This document shows, piece by piece, positions 11,242 to 23,122 of a stretch of DNA of 64,000 nucleotides (positions within the stretch are counted from its first letter, which is position 1; each line of letters opens with the position of its first letter). Under the pieces are notes generated by a model. It saw only the letters and a program-made list of their open reading frames with translations, was not told where the DNA came from and did no database searches. This DNA is from Undaria pinnatifida (Eukaryota > Sar > Phaeophyceae > Laminariales > Alariaceae), in the NCBI GenBank assembly GCA_012845835.1, contig JABAKD010000023.1, forward strand, positions 2,614,197-2,678,196. The letters run 5' to 3'. Both the position numbers and the translations under genes were made by a program.

Positions 11242-11508
11242 ATGGAACCCATATACCCTGGGTTCCAAGTTGAGGTCTCCACGAGTCGGAAACATCTCAT
11301 AGTCTACATAAAGTCTTTATGCACAAACCTAAAAATGCGTCACAACTGCTCGTTGCCAAATGACTGGTTGATCAAGAACGCAAGAACACGCAGAACGAGA
11401 GGCGGGGTAATCGAAGCAGCGCAAATCATTTTAGCCTTCGCTCGGCACATGACCTCCTTTGAAATTCGTTTTGGGCATCAGCAAACTGGGTCCAACGCAT
11501 GCCCGTAG
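11242..11508 (+). other. Unrecognised ORF inside the inverted-repeat arm
   Basis: An open frame of 88 codons from ATG. The sister arm (15,240-15,510 reverse complement) has indels relative to it that would break the frame, so it is probably not a conserved protein. No family recognised. Confidence 0.2.
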
Positions 11509-12109
11509 CGCATTAGGTGTAGTGAGGAGCGGTAGTAAAAATGAATTTCGCTGCTCGATAACCTGTTCCTGACCTTCGGTAAACTGAACAATCTTCGGAC
11601 CGCGTCTTCTCTGGGTCAGGTGTGTGAGGAATTTCTTTGTCGTTTTTCAAGCAAGCGGTTGCGTTGGCATATACCACCTGGGTTCATGTAAAGGAAAGGA
11701 ACACCACTCAGCAATCATTACTACACGTTAGGGCATGTTTTCACGACCACCACCAACAATAGCACCAGACATGGACGCGACATCTACAGGACCACATCAT
11801 CTTCGACGACAGTGGGGAGAAAACAGGACGTATAATGGTACTCTATATCAGAAAATGTAAAAAATGTGTACAGACAGGTTTGTTAAAACTGTGGTAAACC
11901 ACACGACCAACCTATTACGCAGGGTATTTCGTGCCTCCATCCGTTTGCATGATTGCCTGACTACCTCTACCATACCCAACGAAGTAGCACATGCCTAACG
12001 AAGTAAAGTCACCCTCGCGTTCAATAGTGGTGACATTGCATCGTATATATTTGACATCGCATAGCCACCTCGCCTGCTGTATTTATTATAAAAAATTTTT
12101 ATAAAAGAT

Positions 12110-12450
12110 GAAAATACACTCCAGCTGTGAGATCGAAGATTTCGTCGAAACTCATCTTTGCAAGCTGTGTGTGATACTCCGATCGCGCGCATTACGAGTT
12201 GTGTGTCCTCATTAAGGATATAGGTCGGCGACTCCCCTTACAGCTACAGTGTAGCTATCAGGGTCAACAGGATGATTTTAGTCAGTCTGTGCGCGGAAAC
12301 TATTAAACCCGTTTCTGAGGGGGACAAAATCTGACAGCTGTGAAGGGAAATATATCCTTTTATCAAGTGAATATTGTAAGTCGAATAACCGGTGAGGGGG
12401 GTGGTGCGGAGTTTTGAAGGACGTGGGGGCCTGATATTGATCAAAAGCGA
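12110..12450 (+). repeat. Module M1, copy 7
   Basis: Full M1 with the GTGCGCGGAAACTATTAAAC core at about 12,291. Confidence 0.8.
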
Positions 12451-13620
12451 GCGGGTTTGGAAGGGGGGGGGGGTGGGGAAGGGGGCAATTTGTGCATGTA
12501 AGCTATAAATCCTTTCGAGGGGATAAATCTGACGGTGTTGGCACCAGTATGTTATTGGGGGCGGGGGGGGGGATTTGGGGCGGGGGGGGGGGCGGGGGTG
12601 GCAGCTCAATATGTGCCTGGAAACTATACATTTTATTGAGGGGATAAATGTGACGGTTTTGGAAATAATACATCAGTTTATCATGTATATCCTGGGGTAA
12701 GTCGTACAATCAGTGAGTAAAGAGAGGGTGGAGTGTTCGAGGGGGTAGGGTTGGGATGGGTTGGGGGGGAGGTGGAGGGTGGGGGCGGGGGGGGCGGCGG
12801 GAGGTGGGGGGGGGTGGGGGGGGGGGAGGAAGGGCTTCAGGTGAGGGGTTTGTTATACGTGTGGTGCTAGGTCTAGGCGATGGTGCGGGTGATGGGGAAG
12901 AAGGGGGCGTTCGAGGCGGTGGAGGGGGGGGAACACAGCGGCATGGATGGCTCTCGAAAGATTATGAGGTGATATCCTGTGCGTGAAGTGTTTATTAATG
13001 TGGCGGACTTTGATATTTGGTGGGGCGTTTGAGTAAGGGAGAGCAAGAGGGGGGGGCGGGGGGGGGGGAGATTTTTTAGGAGGTTTAGGTCACAAATAAT
13101 ATTCAAATACCCTTCGGCTGTGAGATCAAAGATATATATGTAGCAGCTTGTTATACGCGTGGTGCTAGGTCTAGGCGATCGTGCAGGTGGTCGGAAAAGA
13201 GGGGGCGTTGGAGGGGGGGGGTGGGGGGGGGGGTGGGGGGGGGTGGGGGGGGGGTGGGGGGGAAGATAATTGAAAACTACGGATGGTCAGAAAGATAATG
13301 ACGTGATATCAACTGCGTATAGGTGTTTATTACTCAGGCCGATTTTCATTGTGAGTGGGGCGTTTGGACGAACTAGGCGGAAAGGGGGGGGAATAGGGGG
13401 ACGGAGGGGTGGGGGGGGAGGGTTGGGGTTTTTTATGAACAAGAGGGGTCAGTGGAGGGGGGAGGGGAGGTGGGGGGGGGGCGGGGGGCGGGACATTTCA
13501 ATATGTGCGCGGAAACTATAAATCCTCAAAGGGGGCAAACCTGACGATTGAAGCAATAAGACATCCCTTTACATCATCTGGCTTGTAATGTTTATTACTG
13601 TAGAAGGTTTGATGTTCGAT
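12451..13620 (+). repeat. G-linker block, segmental duplication copy B
   Basis: Matches 7691-9130 module by module (for example GTACAATCAGTGAGTAAAGA at about 12,703 and 7971) but has one M4-M5 pair fewer. Guanine tracts differ in length at every homologous position. Confidence 0.8.
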
Positions 13621-14080
13621 GCAGCATGCAACCCAGTGTTTAAGTGTAGTAAATAACGTCTTAAACCTTCATAATTTGTTGTTGTATGATACATCGATCG
13701 AAAGCTAGAATATTTTATAGAATATTTGTAGGTACCATTATTTTCTGACATCGTTCATTGTAAGAAAGAGATACGTATTGTCAAATACAACAGGCGGGGT
13801 GATGTGGTCATGCACTGTTTGTCACCATCATCATAGAGTTACCATTATTTTCTGATATCGCTAATTATACGAAAGAGATACCGGTACGTATTGCCAAGTA
13901 CAGCATGCGAGGTGATTTATGTGGCCATGTACTGTCTCCGCCATTGAGCGTTAGAGGGGGGGATGCGAATCGTCATTTTTAAAGGAACGCTTGGTAAACA
14001 TGTGCTCAATTACGTTACCTCGTTAGTCATACTTGGTATACACGCGCTCAATTACGTTACCTCGTTAGTAATACTTCGCT
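13621..14080 (+). repeat. Module Q, copy 2 (internally duplicated)
   Basis: Same module as 1891-2251. The ACCATTATTTTCTGA phrase occurs twice (about 13,736 and 13,840), showing a local tandem duplication. Confidence 0.65.
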
Positions 14081-14900
14081 TGGCACAGGTTGGGAGGCGA
14101 TCATGCAGACGGTATGTACGAAATACCCTACGTAATGAGTTGGTAAGGTTGTTTACCGCAATTTTAACACATCTGCCTGTGCTTCCTTTTCCAAATTATT
14201 TTTGTCTCAAATAAATGTACGATTTCACGCCTGTGATATTACCTTGTCGATGTGGGGCTCTGCGGTCGTCAATTTTAAGTCAGAGATACGTCCTACAAAT
14301 ACATCAGGCGAGGTGGGTATGTGATGTCATATATATGCGATGTCATCACTATTGATCGCGAGGGTGATTTTACTTCGTGAGGTAAATGGTACTGTGTTTC
14401 GTAGAGGTCGTCTCAGGAGGGTATGCGATGGGTCGGCAGTGTGGTTTATCGCAATTTTATCAGGTCTGCCTGTGCTTTCTTTTCAACTCATTATTGTCTC
14501 AAATGTACGATTTCACGTCCATGATTTTTACCGTGCCGCTGTGGGGCTCTGAGGTCGCCAATTCTAAGACAGAGATACATCTTACAAATACAGCAGTTGA
14601 GGTGGGCATGCAACGTCATATATATGCGATGTCACTACTATTGAACGCGAGGGTGACTTTACATCGTCAGGCATATGCTACTGCGTTTCGTAAAGGTTGT
14701 CTCACGTGGACATGCGATGTCACCACTATTGAACGCGAGGGTGACTTTACTTCGTTAGGCACATTCCACTGCGTTTGGAATGGTAAAGGTTGTCAGGCAA
14801 TCATGTAAGCGGATGGAGGCACAAAATACCCTGCGTAATAGGTTGGTCGTGTGGTTTACCGCAGTGTTAACATCCCTGTCTGTACTTACTTTTCACGTTA
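14081..14900 (+). repeat. Module N, tandem cluster
   Basis: Several partial N units in tandem. AACGCGAGGGTGACTTTAC occurs at about 14,644 and 14,730, and TTTTTACCGTGCCGCTGTGG at about 14,525. ORFs of 60-140 aa run through but differ between units. Confidence 0.65.
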
Positions 14901-16310
14901 TTATAGACTATATAGTGTACGCTTATACGTCCTGTTTTCTCCCCACTGTTGTCGAAGATGTTGTAGTCCTGTAGATGTCGCGTCCGTGTCTGGTTTCTCT
15001 TGCTAGTTGTGTTCATGAAAACATGCCCTAACATGTAGTAGATGTTCGCTGAGTGGTGTTCCTTTCCTTTACATCAAGCCAGGTAGTATATGCCAACGCA
15101 ACCGCTTGCTTGAAAAACGACAAAGAAATTCCTCACACACCTGACACAGAGAAGACGCGGTCCAAAGATTGTTCAGTATACCGACGGTCAGGAACAGGTT
15201 ATCGAGCAGCGCACTTGATTTTTACTACCGCTCCTCACTCCACCTAAGACACTACGGGCATGCGTTGGACCCAGTTCGCTGATGCCCAAAACCAATTTCA
15301 AAGGAGGTGATGTGGTGGGCGAATGCTATAATGATTTGCGCTGCTTCGATTACCCTGCCTCTCGTTCTGTTTGTTCTTGCGTTCTTGATCAACCAGTCAT
15401 TTGGCGACGAGCAGTTGTGACGCATTTTGAGGTTTGTGTAAATACTTTATGTAGACTATGTGATGTTTCTGACTCGTAGGGACCTCAATTTGGAACCCAG
15501 GGTATATGGGTTCCATCTTTTGACTGGTGTTCGTATGCGGACGTATATATGGTTTTAATGTGTCGTGTGTCCGCGTGGTTTTTGTTTCACATATGTTTTG
15601 GTTGATATTCTAGACTTGGTTATCGTATTGATTCAAAGTGGTGCTTTCCGCGTTTTTGATGCTACACGTATATGTTTTGGTTTATGTTCTAGACTTTGTT
15701 ATTGCGTTGTTTCGGAGCGATATTCTCGAATACATAATATTTTGTCACCACGTAGTTTTTGCTACACGTCTACGTTTTGGTTGATGATCTAGGTTTCGTT
15801 ATCGTATTGTATCAGGGTGGTGTTTTCGAATACATATTATTTTGTTTTGTTTGTTTTGCAACCACGTGGTTTTTTCTACACGTACTTTTTGTTTGATGTT
15901 CTAGACTTCATTATCGTATTGTATCAGAATCGTGTTTTCGAATACATATTGGTGTACAGTGGTTGGGGGGGGGGGGGGGGGGGGGCGAGGGGGGGAAGGG
16001 GGGGGCTGTTGTATATATCTGCAAAACGTATTTTTGTACGCGAAGAAAACTGCTTCGGAGGGCCTAAAAACGAAGGTGCGAGGGAAATTTGGGAATTTCA
16101 ACGTTCTCCCTCGCGACTTTTGTCAAGTATGGTTAAATGCATATTTATCCCTGATGATAGACATGAGGTAACCAGCCTTGACAACTATGGGTTGTAGCGG
16201 CATCATAATACACTTATGATACCGTTACTCTTCATAGTTCGGCTATGTGTGTATTATTTATTTTGCTACACGGTGTGGGTTGAATCGAAATACGGAGTGA
16301 CGCTATGGTT
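14630..16310. repeat. Right arm of the large inverted repeat
   Basis: Reverse complement of 9625-12,060 without the MITE. The ~100-bp tandem unit is present about four times (15,560-15,955), each with CTACACGT and TCTAGACTT-type landmarks. A G-rich insertion sits at 15,965-16,005 where the left arm has a short C-run. Confidence 0.75.
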
Positions 16311-16319
16311 TAAGAAAAA

Positions 16320-16760
16320 AGGGGGGGGGGGGGAGGGGGGGGGGGGGAAAGGGGGGGGTACAGGGGGGGGGGGGGGGATTTGACAAGAAAGCGTTGGTAT
16401 GTATAGGTAGTCTTCTTATTGAGTATCCCGTCATGTTGGTGGGTGACATGTGATGAGTTGTGGGAGGTTTGGGATGTTTCGGCGACTCCACTTGCAACTA
16501 CAGTGTAGCTATCCGGGTCAACAGGGTGATGTTAGTCAGTCTGTGGACGGAAACTATGAAATTCGTGAAAGGTAATGCATCAGTTTATCAAGTGAAGTCT
16601 GTAAGTCCATTATCTGGTGAGGGAAGGGTGTGGGTGTGGGGGGGGGGGGGGGGGGGGGGGCGGGGGAAGGGGGTGAATTGCAGCAGCGGTATCTCCAGCA
16701 CGTGGAAGTGTTCAATACTCTGGTGGATTTCGATGTGGGTCGTTTGAAGAAAAGTGCGAG
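16320..16760 (+). repeat. G-tract spacers with partial M1 and M5
   Basis: Poly-G stretch 16,320-16,378, middle part of M1 (16,473-16,625, with TGTAGCTATCCGGGTCAACA), a second poly-G stretch, then a diverged M5 (GTGGAAGTGTTCAATACTCT). Confidence 0.6.
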
Positions 16761-16974
16761 ATGCATTCAGGCGTGATTTGGACCCAGTAACGTTCGTTGT
16801 TTCCGTGGACATACCATGTTTTGGCAGGATTATTTGCGTTGTTTGTTTCCTGAAATATTTCGGTTCTAGGTGGTGTGTTTGATATGTACGTCATGAATGT
16901 ATGTTTTGCGTTGGTATAGTTGAGAAACTTGGTTATAGTTTACATTCCTCAATCGACGACGTCGAGAAGATGTA

Positions 16975-17700
16975 TCTCTGTCTTAGAATTATTGGCGACT
17001 TCAGAGCCCCACGTCGGAACGGTAAAAATCATGGGCGTGAAATAGTACATTTGAGACAATAATAATTTGAAAAAGAAGCACAGGCAGATATGTTACAATT
17101 GCGGTAAACCACACGGCCGACCCATCGCATGCCCACCTGAGACGGCCTTTACGAAACGTAGTAGCATATGCGTAACGAAGTGAAGTCACCCTCGCATTCA
17201 ATAGTGATGACATCGCATATATAGTTTTCCGCGCACAGACTCCCTAGCATCACCCTGTTGACCGTGATAGCTACACTGTATTAGCTAGGTGAGTCGCCGA
17301 CCTATATCCTTCATGAGGACACACAACCTGTAATACGCGCGATCGGAGCATCACACACAGGTTGCAAAGATGAGCTTCGACAAAATATTCGATCTCACAG
17401 ATGGAGTGTATATATATTTTTTTCAAAATTTATAACATCGCACACCCATCTCGCCTGCTCTATTTGAAATGTGTATATCAGTCTTCAAATTGACGACCTC
17501 AGAGCCCCACATCGGCGAGGTAAAAATCATTGGCGTGGAATCGTACATTTGAGACAGTAAAAAATTGTAAAGGATGCACAGGAAGATATGTTAACGTTGC
17601 GGTAAACCACCTTACCAACCCATTACGTAGGGTATTTCGTACATACCGTCTGCATGATCGCCTCCCAAACTAGGTCAAGCGAAGTATGACTAACGAGGTA
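16975..17700 (-). repeat. Module N twice with M1 copy 8 between
   Basis: Inverted N at 16,975-17,220 and 17,455-17,700; partial inverted M1 at 17,222-17,412. Confidence 0.65.
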
Positions 17701-19260
17701 ACGTAGTTGAGCGCGTGTACACCAAGCGTTCATTAAAAACGCTGACGATTCGCATTTCCCCCTCTAGTGCTCAATGGCGGTGACAGTGCATGACCACATC
17801 ACCTTTAATGTTGTATTTGGCAATAGGTATGTCATATAATTAGCGATGTCAGATAATAATTGCAACTACCTGATGGCGGTGACAGTGCATGACCACATCA
17901 CCTCGCCTGTTGTACTTGGCAATACGTACCTCTTTCTCATAATTAGCGATGTAAAAAAATAATGGTAAGTACAAATATTTAAGCTTTCGATCCATGTACA
18001 GCAACAAATAATGAAGATGTAACACGTTATTTACTACACCTGAACACTGGGTTGCATACTGCATCTGACATCAAACCTTCTAGAATAGTAAACATTACCA
18101 GGCAGATGATATAAAGGGATGCCTTCTTGCACCAATCGTCATGTTTGTCCCCTTTGAGTATTTATAGTTTCCGCGCATATATTGAAATGTCCCGCCCCCG
18201 CCCCCCCCCCCCCCCCCCCCCCCTTCCCCTCCCCAGATCCCTCTTGTTCAAAAGCCCCTCACGCCTTACCCCCCACCCCCTCCGCCGATCCCTACCCCCC
18301 CCTCCCTCCCCCGATCCCTCCCCCCCCCTCCCCCCACCCTTTTTTTTTTTTTTTGTGCCTAGTTTGTTCAAACGCCTCACTTACAATCGACATCGGCCAG
18401 AGTAATAAACACCTCTACGCAGTTGATATCACGTCATTATCGTTCTGACCATCCGAACGTATTTTTCATATTTTTCCCCCAACCCCCTCAACCCCCCCCT
18501 TCAACGCCCCCTCTTTTCCCACCACCCGCGCGATCGCCTAGACCTAGCCCCACGCGTGTAACACAGACGGAGTGTATTTGAATATTACGTGACCTAAACC
18601 TCCTAAACAATCCTGTTTTATCTCGCCCTCTATTGCTCAAACGCCCCACCTAATATCGAAGTCCGCTAACTTAATAAAACACTTCACGTACTGGATATCA
18701 CCTCATTATCTTTCTAGAGCCATCCATGCCGCTGCTTTCTCCCCCTCTTCCGCCACCCTCCCCGCTCCCCCGCCCCGAACGCCCCCTCCTTACCCACCAC
18801 CCTCACCATCGCCAGGATCTAGCACCACATATATAACAAACCCCTACATCTATGCCACCTAAAGCCCTCCCCCTCCCCCCCGCCCCGCCCCACCCTTCCC
18901 CATCCCCCACCACCCCACCCCCCCACCCCATCCCACCCCGACCCCCTCGAACACTCCGCCCTCTACTTTCTGATTGTACGAGTTACCCCAGGATATACAT
19001 GATAAACTGATGCATTCTTTCCAAAACTGTCACACTTATCCCGTTTAAAGAATGTACAGTTTCCACGCACATATTGAGCTGCCCCACCCGCCACCACCCC
19101 CGCCCCAAGCCCCGGCCCGCCGTGATGAACTGGTGGAAAATATACTTCTTGTTTTTCCCAAAAACGTCCGATTTATCCCCTTGAAAGATTTATAGATTCC
19201 ACGCACGAATTGCCCACCCGTCCGCCCCCCCTCCCTTCCCTCCCCCTCTAACCCCGTTCG
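17701..19260 (-). repeat. Inverted Q and G-linker block, third copy
   Basis: Reverse-complement order of Q (17,701-18,090), M6, M5, M4, M3, M2 as in 7.7-9.1 kb, with C-rich linkers (23 C at 18,201-18,223). Confidence 0.75.
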
Positions 19261-19582
19261 CTTTTGATCAAAACCAGGCCCCCACGTCCTCTAAAACTCC
19301 GCACTCCCCTCACCGCGTATTCGCCTTACAGGAGTCACCTGATAATCGGATGCATTTTCTTCTACAGCTGTCAGATTTTGCCCGGGTAATATAGTTTGCG
19401 CGAACAGACTGACTAACATCACCCGGTTGGCCCTGATAGCTACACTGTAGTTGCAAGGGGAGTCGCCGACCTATATCCTCAACAAGGACACAAAACCAGT
19501 GATGCGCGCGATCGGAGTATCACACACAGGTTGCAAAGATGAGTTTCGAAAAAATATTCAATGTCACAGCTGGAGTGTAATA
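19261..19582 (-). repeat. Module M1, copy 9
   Basis: Inverted M1 closing the first 19.6-kb modular region. Confidence 0.8.
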
Positions 19583-19639
19583 AATTATACATAACATATT
19601 GACTAGACTATAATTATTATTTGGCTTAAGGGATACGGT

Positions 19640-19886
19640 CAGGAGTTTTTTTTCGTCTCGACCTAAGTATGCGATTCGTGGAACTGGAATCCTCGGTCAA
19701 AGGGCTTCGTTCGAGCGCCGCCTTTGGGGGGCGGCTCCAACGCCCCTCGCACTGACGAGTCCGTTCTACATACCGACGTGAACGCGGACGGATGCCAAGC
19801 GAGACAAGCGAGACGTTGCAAAAATTCCGCATGTCGAGGAGGAATTCCAGGAGATTTTGGACGTATGTTGACGTCTACAGCGCCTG
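19640..19886 (+). repeat. Interspersed repeat R4, left part, split by the LTR element
   Basis: Matches 33,684-33,915 and the reverse complement of 53,160-53,400 (AACTGGAATCCTCGG, GCGGACGGATGCCAAGCGAG, CGAGGAGGAATTCC). The rest of the repeat resumes at 27,989 after the retrotransposon. Confidence 0.85.
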
Positions 19887-20318
19887 TGTGGAAAACAGGG
19901 TCGTAGGTATCTATCGTAGATCGCGTACACGCATGCGCGAGAGGACACGTCACCGGTCAGGCAACACATGATCCCGGGTCGCGAACGGCGTCACCCGTCA
20001 TAGATGGCGTTGACCCGTCCCCGCAAGGTCAGCCACCGAAAGATGATCCCGCCGCATGACGAAGGGCATAAGCCCACCGTCACTCTAGCTCTGGCTTAGC
20101 ATCTCCTTTCTACATATAAGAAAAAAAGATTATCAGTCGCGTTCGTTGTTGAGAACGATCGTCAAGGGACCTCAGCACCGCGACGCCCTCCCCGCTCCGA
20201 CTTTAGCTCTGCGACGACCCCTCCGCTCCGACTACCGACCATCCGCGACGAGTACCAGACCTCCGGGACCACCCTCTCCACTTCGACTCCGGGACCCCGT
20301 GAGAGACCAGGTTCCATA
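19887..20318 (+). repeat. 5' LTR
   Basis: Starts TGTGGAAAACAGGGTCG and ends GAGACCAGGTTCCATA, i.e. TG...TA instead of the usual TG...CA. Boundaries are set by comparison with the 3' LTR and by the CCTG duplication. Confidence 0.93.
20111..20120 (+). promoter_or_regulatory. Candidate TATA box of the LTR promoter
   Basis: TACATATAAG, conserved in the 3' LTR at 27,780-27,789. Placement about 200 bp before the LTR end fits a U3/R promoter. Function is inferred. Confidence 0.4.
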
Positions 20319-20319
20319 G

Positions 20320-20331
20320 TGGTGACCACCG
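20320..20331 (+). other. Primer-binding site
   Basis: TGGTGACCACCG begins 1 bp after the 5' LTR. TGG is the complement of a tRNA CCA end, so a tRNA ending CGGTGGTCA-CCA would prime. I cannot name the tRNA. Confidence 0.65.
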
Positions 20332-20395
20332 TCGGAACAACAAACCTATATAAAACCCTATATAAAGTTTGTCGTCGGAAAAATAGAAACAAAAC

Positions 20396-21268
20396 ATGCC
20401 ACGCTCAGGAGCTCGCTCAAAAAAGAGCCGCGGGAAGGCCCTCAAGGCATCGCCCTCTCCGGAGGAACCGACTTCCGCGCTGGCGGGGAACTCTTTCGCG
20501 GCCCTCGCCCCCACCGACCAGGGCGGACCGGTCGTGAACGACGAGGAGCAGCGGGACGCTGCAGGTGAGGCTGGTGCGCTCAGCACGACGCCTGCATTAG
20601 CCGGGGCAGCCGTTGAGGAGGGCTCGAGCCTGGCAGAGGACATCCTTGCCGCGCCAAGCGCCCTTCCGAGCCACGACCCCGTCCGCGTCGAGACCGCCGC
20701 GTTCCTCAAGAAGTGCATGCTCGACGGCACCACGCCGCCGGCGTGGGTCTTGGAGATGGTGCTGCCGGACAGCCGGAAGCCTGTGGGTGGGATTTCCGAC
20801 GAGAAGGTCGATGAGGTGAGAGGAGTACCACAGCTGCAGCAAAACCTCGACGTTGTTTTTGAACGCGTGCAGCACTCCACGACTCTTGCTACGCCTATAC
20901 AACAGCAGTCGAGTAGCTCTGACAGCAGCCGTACCTCTCCCCCTGACCACTCTCAACCAGACCCTCCGACAGCACGTAACACCTCTGCTGTAGAAGCACC
21001 TCGCACAGCACGTACAACCTCTGCTGTAGCACCCTCGAGCCCAAACCAAAACCACAACGGAGACCGAAAAAATTCGATAAAAAAATCGGATATGCCCCCT
21101 TCGCTCAAGTTGCACGGGTTACCAACTGAAGATGTGCCCGAAATCATTACGCTCTTGCACGCTCACATTCGCTTGCACGTCCTTGACGGCTCCTCGGACT
21201 CGGTTATCGATCGCCACGCCGTGAGATACCTAGAAAAAAGCATACTTGGTGACCGACCACGCAGCTAG
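20396..21268 (+). pseudogene. gag: gag, N-terminal part
   Basis: ATG at 20,396 opens a 290-codon frame with a basic start (RSGARSKKSRGK), a long Ser/Thr/Pro-rich low-complexity middle and a C-terminal part with LPTEDVPEIITLL. It ends at a TAG at 21,266 where the similarity to Gag continues in another frame (next entry), so a +1-type shift splits the gene. A programmed shift cannot be excluded, but the many other lesions favour decay. No signal peptide or membrane segment. Confidence 0.7.
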
Positions 21269-22069
21269 CACCATGAATCAAATCCAGTGTGGTACGTTAG
21301 AGTGGCGCACAGACAAAGAGCTTGCCCAACTGAACACGGAAGCGGGAGACGTCAGAGCACCGCGCAACTGGAAGGAGTGGGTGGATGCTTTCACAAATCT
21401 GTTTAGCCCCGTAAACCGCATCGTCCTCCTCGCTCGCACCGTCTCTACCCTAACGCAAGGCAGTAGTGAATCCGTCGACTCTTACGGACTTCGTGTAACT
21501 CAAGCATACGCGCGCCTCCTAGCCGAAGCAAAACGAACCGCTCCTGTCAACGTCTCGCCATACCAACATGCTTGGCAAACATCGCTCATGGCATCCTTCG
21601 AAGCCGGCCTAGTTCCGCACGTACGCCTAGAACTTATCCGCGAAGACCCCTCCCTCACGTACCAATACTCACGGACTCGCGCCAAAAAACATGAGACCAA
21701 CGCCTTACGCGCGGCCCCAACCCCCTCCCCGACCACGTATGCTTCGGCCGTCTCTGGCACATCCCCTGGATCCAACCGACAGCTGATGATGTCGATGGCC
21801 AAACTTGAAAAGACCATCACGTCCAACCTGACGGCGGCGCGAGGCCGGGAACACAAAGTGACCTTCCAACCTGCCACGTGCGGCCCATCCGACAAGCGAG
21901 GCAGGTCGCCAAGTAGTGAGACGCGGGTAGGAAAAGAAAGCCTAAAGTAGCGTCGGGCGACGAATGCGACTACCCGATGTGTCGCCATCGCAGCTCGCAC
22001 TCGCGCCCGGACTGCAGGCTGGCGAAAATGCACGAGCGTGACGGCATAGTAGTCACGAAAAAACCGTGA
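21269..22069 (+). pseudogene. gag: gag, capsid-like domain and zinc-knuckle-like tail
   Basis: The frame ending at 21,950 contains a Retrotrans_gag-like stretch: RAPRNWKEWVDAFTNLF, then QGSSESVDSYGLRVTQAY and WQTSLMASFEAGL, with spacing typical of Ty3/gypsy capsid domains. After a further frame change near 21,940 a short Cys/His cluster, CDYPMC-x5-H-x4-C (21,980-22,030), resembles a nucleic-acid-binding zinc knuckle. A TGA follows at about 22,067. Role: particle assembly and RNA packaging. The gene is broken in at least two places. Confidence 0.7.
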
Positions 22070-22168
22070 GGGGGCCCGCGCCGGTTACCTCAAACCGGTT
22101 CGGGGAGTAGGCAAACTAGGATCACCAAACCCGCGGTAGAAACGATAGCACGATCAGCTAGCGTAGCC

Positions 22169-23122
22169 GTGGCAAGTGCCGGTAGACCTGGTAGTAAGAG
22201 GAGGGATAAGTGTGGCCGAACAAAGAGCTCCACCCCTCTGGCGATTACCCATGCGAAACAAGTACATGCAGACAACCAGTCGAATACTGTAACAGACTTA
22301 GAAAATAAGCAGCAGGTTCCGAGTGTTCTAGCAGTACCGCGTGGAGTTGGACCAGCCGTAGAAGCAGCAAGCAGAGTCGAGAAGAGTAGTCAACGTCGGA
22401 ATGATACGTTTTCACCTTCCATGGTACCACAAGCGTTGTATGTTTCTGCTGCGTCCCGCAAATTAAATGAGAAAATTAAACATCATGTTTTATTATCATG
22501 CAACGCTAACCGGGAAACGCACTTTGATGCTTTCCACGCGTCTGCCATGAGTGGGTATCCCCGATATCCCACAGCTCTCAACTCTACGTCAAAGCGCGTA
22601 CGAGTAAACGCCAGAGTTAATGATTATCCGGCGCACAATGTCACGATTGACACCGCGACCGATGTACCAAGCATATCTGTTCACTTTGTACAGACACATC
22701 CCACAATGAAAGACACTCAAATTTTTGCAGTGCCCCCGGGAGCGATCAACCTCAGCAGTGCTGATGGGTCGCCTCTCAAAATTTTAGGATATGTTCGCTT
22801 TCAACTTACGCTAGGAGATATTACCCTACCAGTCGAAGCGCTCGTATTGCCCTCTTTAGGGCCAGACATTATGCTACTTGATAACACCATCATGGGCGCC
22901 TTCGGAGGTGTCCTCGACTGGAGTACAGAGCAATTTTCGTTCAAAACCTCTCAAGTGACGATCAAAGCATCTCATCGTAAAGTAGACTTTACAGCGCGCC
23001 CCGAGAATACTGCGACAGCTCAGTGCTGCGTGGTCACAGTTAACACTGATGTAGAGTCGGTGCCTGTCTTGTTGCGACATAAATGCTGCACCCCCCCCAG
23101 AGTGAGATGGCCGTACGAGTAG
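22169..23122 (+). pseudogene. pol: pol, aspartic protease region
   Basis: An open frame (GTG at 22,169; the true start lies upstream in the polyprotein). Around residue 161 it reads VTIDTATDVPSIS, which aligns with the retropepsin active site (usually hydrophobic-D-T/S-G-A), and 80 residues later LPSLGPDIMLLDN-x10-LDW matches the second retropepsin motif (ILG-D-LDW). The active-site glycine is alanine here (DTA), which should impair catalysis. The C-terminus runs into a frame change at about 23,085-23,120. Role in the family: cleavage of Gag-Pol. Confidence 0.75.

Larger units (their letters stand above)
9625..12060. repeat. Left arm of a large inverted repeat
   Basis: 9625-9930 is the reverse complement of 16,005-16,310; 11,010-11,850 that of 14,920-15,600; 11,880-12,060 that of part of 14,640-14,900. 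Anchors include GTTGTCACGGCTGG/CCAGCCTTGACAACTA and GATGGAACCCATATACCCTG (11,242). Arms are diverged, so the duplication is not recent. Both arms carry a ~100-bp tandem unit (left 9950-10,150 and 11,018-11,200). The left arm alone is interrupted by the MITE at 10153-11015. Confidence 0.8.

Noticed and set aside
20203-20880. 225-codon minus-strand frame over LTR and gag
   Set aside because: Spans the LTR/internal boundary antisense to gag; no motif.
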